Assembly: GCA_005791855.1 (NCBI GenBank)
Contig: SXUH01000370.1
Span: 1 to 9,514, forward strand
Source: Bdellovibrionales bacterium
Lineage (GTDB): Bacteria; Bdellovibrionota; Bacteriovoracia; Bacteriovoracales; Bacteriovoracaceae
Direction: 5' to 3'
DNA: 9,514 nt
How positions within the stretch are numbered: position 1 is the stretch's first letter; the number at the start of each line of letters is the position of its first letter. The translations under genes were made by a program, and so were the position numbers. The notes under the pieces were generated by a model that was not told the DNA's origin, made no database searches, and saw only the letters and a program-made list of their open reading frames with translations. Below are positions 6,051 through 9,514 of this stretch, piece after piece.

Positions 6051-6131
6051 AGATTTTTTACCGAGGAGGGCCCACCCGACCGGGGACCTAGGGTATGGTG
6101 GCGCGGGAACCCTAACCACCAAGGAGCTCGC

Positions 6132-6482
6132 ATGAAATCCATCCTCACCCTGATCCTCTCCCTCACCACCGTCTCCGCCTTCGCCCTCGAGACGACCCAG
6201 ATCGCCCGCTGCGGAGACTTCGTCCTCGAGGAGAACATCGGCGGGCCCCAGGACGGCAGCAGCATCAAGGAGGACGTCATCTTCTACTACGTCAAGCGCG
6301 ACAAGGAAGAAGGCCGCGTCTACTTCGCCACCCGCACCCAGTACGCCGACACCGTGATCTACACCTTCACCGTGAACAACTCCCCCTACAGCATCTTCAA
6401 GACCGTCGAGGCCGGGGAGCTGAGCTTCAAGTTCAACGGGAAGAAGTGCGACGGCAAGCGGATCTACTCGATCTACCAGTAG
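6132..6482 (+). CDS. Small exported protein of unknown function, 116 aa
   Basis: The ATG at 6132 follows CCAAGGAGCTCGC, a strong ribosome site. Residues 1-18 are a clear Sec signal peptide (lysine at 2, core 3-12, ending SAFA before Leu19). The mature domain of 98 residues has only two cysteines (27 and 106), near its two ends, which may be joined by one disulfide. Much of it looks like antiparallel beta structure (DVIFYYVKRD, RVYFATRTQ, TVIYTFTVNN, ELSFKFNG). I recognise no family; a small secreted beta-sandwich is a reasonable structural guess. It is divergent from the aminotransferase and convergent, with a 20-nt gap, with the 336-aa exported protein gene. A weak TATGGT -10 candidate sits at 6094-6099. 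Confidence 0.8.
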   Translation: MKSILTLILSLTTVSAFALETTQIARCGDFVLEENIGGPQDGSSIKEDVIFYYVKRDKEEGRVYFATRTQYADTVIYTFTVNNSPYSIFKTVEAGELSFKFNGKKCDGKRIYSIYQ

Positions 6483-6502
6483 GAGCTCCCCCGAGTTCGG
6501 CG

Positions 6503-7513
6503 CTAGAGATTCGGCGCCGTGATCTCGTCCGACAGGCGCTTGAGCCACAGCAGGTGGTACTCCCCGGCCAGGGCCCGCTCGTCGGTGGAGAGCATGAGAG
6601 TAAGAACGTAGTTCGCCATGTCCGCGAGCCGCACGTCCCGGGGCTTCACGAGGTCCTTCGGGATGAGGAAGTTGAGCCGGCGGAAGTCCCGGCACTCCGA
6701 CGCCTCGAGCCCGTCCCCCCGGTCGAGGCAGGCTCGGTACTCGGCGGTGAGGTCCTTGGTCGGATCCCAGCCGATCCAGGAGGACTCTTCGGTGAACTCC
6801 CGGTGGTTGAACCAGTTCACCAGCGCCGGCTGCCTGGTGCTCTCGTTGATCAGGTGGGCCGCGAGCCTCCGGGCGGGGATGCTCGTCGCCCAGACGCCGC
6901 TGCGGTTGAAGGCGAAGCGGATGTAGGCTTCGTAGAGGATCTCGTGGAGCCGGAGCGTGAGCTTCGAGGCTTCGCTGAAGAGCGGGTGGTTGTAGAGCCG
7001 CTTGTCCATCACCACCGTGAGCCGGTTATTCGTCCGGTACGCGAGGGTCACGAGCACGCAGTTGTCCTTGACCGGTCGGGAGACTTCGCCGACGTCGTCC
7101 GTGAAGGCGATGGGCTCGTCCGCGTAGACCACGCCCTCGAGGCCGTACTTCTTGTTCACCTCGCCGACGTGCCGGCCGTAGTCCGGGAAGACGACGCCGA
7201 TCTTGAAGATCTGCCGCTTGAGCCACTGGTCCTGGCTCTCGCCGCTCCGGCGCTTGTCGAAGACGAAGCTCGAGCCCCCGGCCCAGGACCCCGCCGCCTT
7301 GGCTTCGTAGAGGTCCGTCGTCTCCAGAGAGACGAGCCGCGGGAGCTCCTCGTCGAGGATCTTCCCCTTCCGCTGCCTCACGAGGGTGGCTTCTTCGGTG
7401 GTCTCGAAGCACGCAACACCGGAGCCGCCGCCCTTTTCCTGACCCGCGAAGCTCGTCGCCGGGACGAGGAGGAGGATGAACAATGAGAAGAGGGACTTCG
7501 GGGTGAGCTTCAT
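6503..7513 (-). CDS. Exported protein with LHEILYEAYIR motif, 336 aa, coupled to regulator 2
   Basis: The start is the ATG at 7513, sharing ATGA with the regulator 2 stop; AAAAAGGAAAGG precedes it inside the regulator gene. Residues 1-23 form a signal peptide (two lysines, core 8-18, ending SFA before Gly24). The mature N-terminus has KGGGSGVACF, a Gly-rich start typical, in my memory, of secreted Bdellovibrionota proteins. Residues 100-170 include GVVFPDYGRHVGEVNKKYG, NCVLVTLAYR (151-160) and LTVVMDKRLYNH. LRLHEILYEAYIRF (187-200), followed by SIPARRLAAHLIN (211-223), is the signature segment. H190 and E191 are the only obvious metal-ligand pair, and there is no full HExxH. The C-terminal third (250-336) is helical, with cysteines 262 and 274. 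It resembles the 318-aa protein in layout and in a central HE segment, but overall identity looks low. Function unknown. Confidence 0.85.
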   Translation of the reverse strand: MKLTPKSLFSLFILLLVPATSFAGQEKGGGSGVACFETTEEATLVRQRKGKILDEELPRLVSLETTDLYEAKAAGSWAGGSSFVFDKRRSGESQDQWLKRQIFKIGVVFPDYGRHVGEVNKKYGLEGVVYADEPIAFTDDVGEVSRPVKDNCVLVTLAYRTNNRLTVVMDKRLYNHPLFSEASKLTLRLHEILYEAYIRFAFNRSGVWATSIPARRLAAHLINESTRQPALVNWFNHREFTEESSWIGWDPTKDLTAEYRACLDRGDGLEASECRDFRRLNFLIPKDLVKPRDVRLADMANYVLTLMLSTDERALAGEYHLLWLKRLSDEITAPNL

Positions 7514-8370
7514 GGCCTTTCCTTTTTATGCAGATTCGTAAGGGGGAAGAAGGAGATGTGGACGTTGTAAACGTCGTCGTAGGTCCCGAGGGCGAGCTCC
7601 TCGGTGTCGTCGGCCTCCTCCCGCTGGAGGAAGGCCAGGAGCTCCCGGCGGAACTTCTTGATCCGCTTCTTGGCTTCCTCGAGGTCCGAGCTCCGGACCG
7701 CCATGGTGATGCAGGTGTGGTCCCGGTGTTCCTTCGGGACCTTCTCCAGGGAATCCATGGAGAGCTGCAGGACCCGCTTCTGGAAGGCCCGCAGGGCCGG
7801 GGAGGTGAGGTCCAGGTGGGCGATGGTGGTGTTGTTCGAGGTTTCCTTCCAGGTCCCGTCGAGCGGATCGATCTCGACCAGGCCCATGCGCTCGAGCCGT
7901 TCCTTCGCACTCTTCGCCTCGAGGGTGGAGATGCCGAGGGCCTGGGCGATGGCCGGGGCGGACAGGTCGAAGTCGGGGATCCGGGCGAGCTCGAGGATGG
8001 CGTCGTGGTACCACTCGGAGATGAGCTGGTACTGGTCGAGGGTTAGGCGGCTGAGCTCCTGCTGCCGGCGCTGCTCTTCGAAGCTCGGCTCCGTGGCCCG
8101 TGCGTTCTGCTTCTGGGCGATGCGGATGAACTTCTGCAGCTTCACCTCGGAGAGGCCCAGGGCCGTGCCGGTCTTCAGGATGAAGTTCACCGTCACCTTC
8201 CGCTTTCCGTTCAGGACCATGGAGAGGAGCGCGTGGTTCACTCCCGCGGAGGTTGCGAAGGCCCGCAGGGAATAGGAAGGGTTCTTGCGGCAACGGCGGA
8301 TCAGCTCTTCCTGGAGGAAGTCGCGGAAGGTCTGGTAGGAAGTGTTTCTCTTGGCGGTCGCCGTTTCCAT
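7510..8370 (-). CDS. TIGR02147/DUF4423-type HTH transcriptional regulator 2, 286 aa
   Basis: An N-terminal HTH spans residues 30-75 (SYSLRAFATSAGVNHALLSMVLNGKRKVT). A linker of about 25 residues is longer than in regulator 1. A winged-helix-like region (QLISEWYHDAILELARI, 115-131, through ERMGLVEIDPLDGTW) and the family C-terminus (RDHTCITMAVRSSDLEEAKKRIKKFRREL, then DVYNVHISFFPLT) complete it. Order, spacing and key residues match regulator 1 and the TIGR02147 family, so the two are paralogues with substantial divergence. The ATG at 8370 has no Shine-Dalgarno; a TATACT ends 7 nt upstream, so the mRNA is probably leaderless. The stop overlaps the next start as ATGA. It is divergent from the cysteine-repeat gene across a 192-nt gap that contains several palindromes, so it may control that gene as well as its own operon; this is inferred from position. 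Confidence 0.92.
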   Translation of the reverse strand: METATAKRNTSYQTFRDFLQEELIRRCRKNPSYSLRAFATSAGVNHALLSMVLNGKRKVTVNFILKTGTALGLSEVKLQKFIRIAQKQNARATEPSFEEQRRQQELSRLTLDQYQLISEWYHDAILELARIPDFDLSAPAIAQALGISTLEAKSAKERLERMGLVEIDPLDGTWKETSNNTTIAHLDLTSPALRAFQKRVLQLSMDSLEKVPKEHRDHTCITMAVRSSDLEEAKKRIKKFRRELLAFLQREEADDTEELALGTYDDVYNVHISFFPLTNLHKKERP

Positions 8371-8377
8371 GGCGGAC

Positions 8378-8383
8378 AGTATA
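8378..8383 (-). promoter_or_regulatory. -10 box TATACT of the regulator 2 bicistron
   Basis: TATACT on the minus strand is separated from the ATG at 8370 by GTCCGCC, placing transcription start at or next to the start codon. There is no -35 consensus. An inverted pair TTACAA (8390-8395) and TTGTAA (8413-8418), separated by 17 nt, covers the upstream promoter region and could be a regulator binding site. Confidence 0.55.
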
Positions 8384-8473
8384 GGCCGGTTACAAATTTC
8401 TTCCCACCGGCCTTGTAAACATTATGGTACTCCCCTCCCCGTGCTTTAGCTTTCAGATCCTTAACCCTGCATG

Positions 8474-8494
8474 GTGGTACATTCCCTGTACCAC
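8474..8494. promoter_or_regulatory. Palindrome GTGGTACA-N5-TGTACCAC, candidate operator
   Basis: Perfect 8-bp arms (8474-8481 and 8487-8494) flank TTCCC, 21 bp in all, midway between divergent starts at 8370 and 8563. The inner GGTACA-N5-TGTACC is the same as at 6034-6050, with a different spacer sequence, which argues for a protein-binding site. A second palindrome, CACTC-CGG-GAGTG (8501-8513), follows 6 nt later. TTTGTT follows the arms on the plus strand, so a weak hairpin terminator cannot be excluded. Confidence 0.55.
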
Positions 8495-8562
8495 TTTGTT
8501 CACTCCGGGAGTGCCCGTTGGTAACAAATCTGTTCTATAAGAGGTGCACCAAAGGAGCTGGA

Positions 8563-9144
8563 ATGAAAACACTGTTCGCCCTACTACTCATCGCCTCTTC
8601 GGCCTTCGCGCAGAGAACTCCCTACACCAGGTACACGCTCTACGAAGGATACAGATCGGAACCCGGAAGCAGCGGCTACACCCGCGAGTACGATGACTAC
8701 CGGGACACGACTCACCGGGACCTCTGCCAACGAAACACGCGCGGGGAGAACTGCGAAGGGACCCAGGCCTTCTGCGAAGCCCACCCGCGGAACCGATACT
8801 GCGAAGGAACCCGGGCCCACTGCCGAGTCGAGCCGAACGACCGCGCCTGCCGGACCGCCACCGGCCGCTGCTCGGAGCACCCGAGCCGGAGCGAGTGTAA
8901 CGGAACCGAAGCCCAGTGCGAAGCCTATCCGAGCTGGAGCTCCTGTAACGGAACCCGGGCCCAGTGTGAGAAGTACCCGAGCTGGAGCGCGTGCAACGGA
9001 ACCCGGGTCCAGTGCGAGCAGTACCCGAGCTGGAGCGCGTGCAACGGGACCCAGTCCCAGTGCGAGCAGTACCCGAGCTGGAGTTCGTGCAACGGAACCC
9101 GGGCCCAGTGCGCGGCCTATCCGAGCTGGAGCAGCTGTAACTAA
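8563..9144 (+). CDS. Exported cysteine-rich protein with nine 16-residue C-x8-C-x6 repeats, 193 aa
   Basis: The start is the ATG at 8563, with AAAGGAG 5 nt upstream; a GTG-initiated extension to 8518 has no ribosome site and would bury the signal peptide. Residues 1-16 are a Sec signal peptide ending SAFA before Gln17. Residues 17-54 are a Tyr/Arg/Ser/Gly-rich linker. From Cys55 to the C-terminus the protein consists of nine consecutive 16-residue units with cysteine at positions 1 and 10. The 18 cysteines (55, 64, 71, 80 and so on to 192) alternate spacings of 9 and 7 without exception. The consensus of the later units is CEQYPSWSSCNGTRAQ; the first four are diverged, the last five nearly identical, and the chain ends right after the second cysteine of unit nine. 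Export and paired cysteines suggest an extended disulfide-stabilised rod or surface protein. I recognise no named family. It is divergent from regulator 2 and convergent, 1 nt apart, with the next gene. Confidence 0.88.
   Translation: MKTLFALLLIASSAFAQRTPYTRYTLYEGYRSEPGSSGYTREYDDYRDTTHRDLCQRNTRGENCEGTQAFCEAHPRNRYCEGTRAHCRVEPNDRACRTATGRCSEHPSRSECNGTEAQCEAYPSWSSCNGTRAQCEKYPSWSACNGTRVQCEQYPSWSACNGTQSQCEQYPSWSSCNGTRAQCAAYPSWSSCN
8725..9141 (+). repeat. 48-bp tandem repeat array inside the cysteine-rich gene
   Basis: Nine in-frame 48-bp units begin at 8725, 8773, 8821, 8869, 8917, 8965, 9013, 9061 and 9109; the last is cut to 33 bp by the stop codon. Units 5-9 differ by only a few bases each (for example TACCCGAGCTGGAG is shared by units 6-8), while units 1-4 keep little beyond the cysteine codons. 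This gradient suggests growth of the array by duplication at its 3' end. Confidence 0.85.
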
Positions 9145-9157
9145 CTCACCGGGTGAG
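9145..9157. other. Palindrome CTCACC-G-GGTGAG at the convergent gene ends
   Basis: A perfect 13-bp palindrome begins 1 nt after the plus-strand stop codon and includes the stop and last two sense codons of the minus-strand gene. No T-run follows on either strand. It could form a short hairpin at both 3' ends; a bidirectional terminator role is possible but weakly supported. Confidence 0.3.
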
Positions 9158-9514
9158 CTCGGTCTGCACCAGGAGCCGGACGGATTCGCCGAAGAGTCGG
9201 AAGCCGTCTCTCACCGACTCGAAGTACCTCCGCTGCGCCTTCGACGCCCTTTCGGAGTCGCGGTCCACCTGGGCCCACCAGGCGTCGTTCATGAAGCCGC
9301 GGGGGTCGAAGGTGGTGAGGTCCACGGCCTTCGGAATTTTCGGGAAGAACCCCATGGCCGTCTTGGCGGCTTCGGGGGAACGGTTGATGGAATCTTTCGC
9401 GACTCGGATCAAGAGGTCCTGGGTCGAATCGATGGTCCGCGGAGACCGGACCAGGGCTTCCTTGAACTCCTGGTAGGCCTTCGGGAACCGGGCCGGGTAG
9501 AGGAAGATGCGGCC
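9146..9514 (-). CDS. C-terminal part of an unrecognised protein (partial, runs off right edge)
   Basis: The frame ending in TGA at 9148-9146 is open to the right edge, giving 122 visible residues. The start is outside the window. An internal TTG at 9412 is not a convincing start, because the reading frame continues upstream with coding-like composition (from the edge: GRIFLYPARFPKAYQEFKEA, then LVRSPRTIDSTQDLLIR). The visible part is largely helical and charged, without cysteines or membrane segments: a YQEFKEAL helix, AKDSINRSPEAAKTAMGFFPKI, then FMNDAWWAQVDRDSERASKA and a final amphipathic helix FRLFGESVRLLVQTEL. I recognise no family. It is convergent with the cysteine-repeat gene, with one base between the stop codons. 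Confidence 0.75.
   Translation of the reverse strand, partial: GRIFLYPARFPKAYQEFKEALVRSPRTIDSTQDLLIRVAKDSINRSPEAAKTAMGFFPKIPKAVDLTTFDPRGFMNDAWWAQVDRDSERASKAQRRYFESVRDGFRLFGESVRLLVQTELTR

Noticed and set aside
6034..6058. Intrinsic terminator for a plus-strand transcript (7-bp stem followed by TTTTTT)
   Set aside because: The nearest upstream plus-strand gene ends at 4713, 1.3 kb away and beyond the whole aminotransferase gene. The same arms recur at 8474 without a good T-run, so an operator is at least as likely; kept as regulatory rather than terminator.
6496..6517. Direct repeat TTCGGCGC at the convergent ends near 6500 as a functional site
   Set aside because: The repeat is only 8 bp in GC-rich DNA and partly codes the C-terminus of the 336-aa protein; it is not distinguishable from chance.
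5928..6695. N-terminal extension of the aminotransferase to 661 codons
   Set aside because: The extra 256 residues show no family similarity, run through the intergenic palindrome and the antisense of the 116-aa gene, and lie upstream of a promoter-like TATACT.
8890..9110. N-G-T tripeptides in the cysteine repeats as N-glycosylation sites
   Set aside because: They recur because the unit is repeated; no oligosaccharyltransferase context is present, and bacterial systems usually need a longer sequon.
8725..9141. CRISPR array
   Set aside because: The 48-bp units are contiguous, without unique spacers, and in frame within a signal-peptide gene.
9146..9412. Complete 88-aa gene starting at the TTG at 9412
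   Set aside because: The frame is open to the window edge with protein-like sequence upstream and there is no ribosome site at the TTG; it is the end of a longer gene.

Overview
The window is a high-GC stretch, roughly 60% by eye, densely packed with protein genes. No rRNA, tRNA, transposase, integrase or CRISPR array is visible. Two genes encode TIGR02147/DUF4423-type helix-turn-helix regulators. Each is translationally coupled to a gene for an exported protein with a Gly-rich mature N-terminus and an HE motif. I know this combination mainly from Bdellovibrionota (Bdellovibrio and relatives). The host is therefore probably a high-GC Bdellovibrionota-like bacterium; this is inference from protein families recalled from memory, not from a search.

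Layout from left to right. (1) Minus strand, open at the left edge (1-525): a low-complexity, Asn/Asp/Arg/Tyr/Ser-rich, probably disordered protein. (2) Minus (709-987): a 92-aa exported protein with six cysteines, followed by a hairpin at 669-698. (3) Minus bicistron (1098-2836): regulator 1 then a 318-aa exported protein, sharing ATGA, and ended by a palindromic terminator. (4) Plus (2995-3537): a 180-aa exported protein. (5) Minus (3538-4287): a 249-aa exported protein. (6) Plus (4414-4713): a 99-aa exported protein. (7) Minus (4710-5927): a class V PLP-dependent aminotransferase, the only clear metabolic enzyme. (8) Plus (6132-6482): a 116-aa exported protein. (9) Minus bicistron (6503-8370): regulator 2 then a 336-aa exported protein, again sharing ATGA. 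(10) Plus (8563-9144): an exported protein made largely of nine 16-residue repeats with 18 strictly spaced cysteines. (11) Minus, open at the right edge (9146-9514): the C-terminal end of an unrecognised protein.

From about 2.8 kb onward, transcription units alternate strands. Every convergent pair abuts or nearly abuts (gaps of 0, -4, +20 and +1 nt). Every divergent gap holds a minus-strand gene facing a plus-strand gene for a small exported protein. The plus genes carry a clear AAGGAG-type leader. Three of the four minus genes have a TATAAT/TATACT box ending 6-9 nt before the ATG and no Shine-Dalgarno, which suggests leaderless transcripts. Palindromes recur in these gaps: GGTACA-N5-TGTACC at 6034 and 8475, and TGCGCCA-N6-TGGCGCA at 2900 and 1068. 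They are candidate operators or RNA hairpins.

The overall picture is an accessory region encoding mostly exported proteins of unknown function, including two regulator/exported-protein modules. The most distinctive object is the C-x8-C-x6 repeat protein transcribed divergently from regulator 2. No known defence, secretion or biosynthetic system is recognisable.
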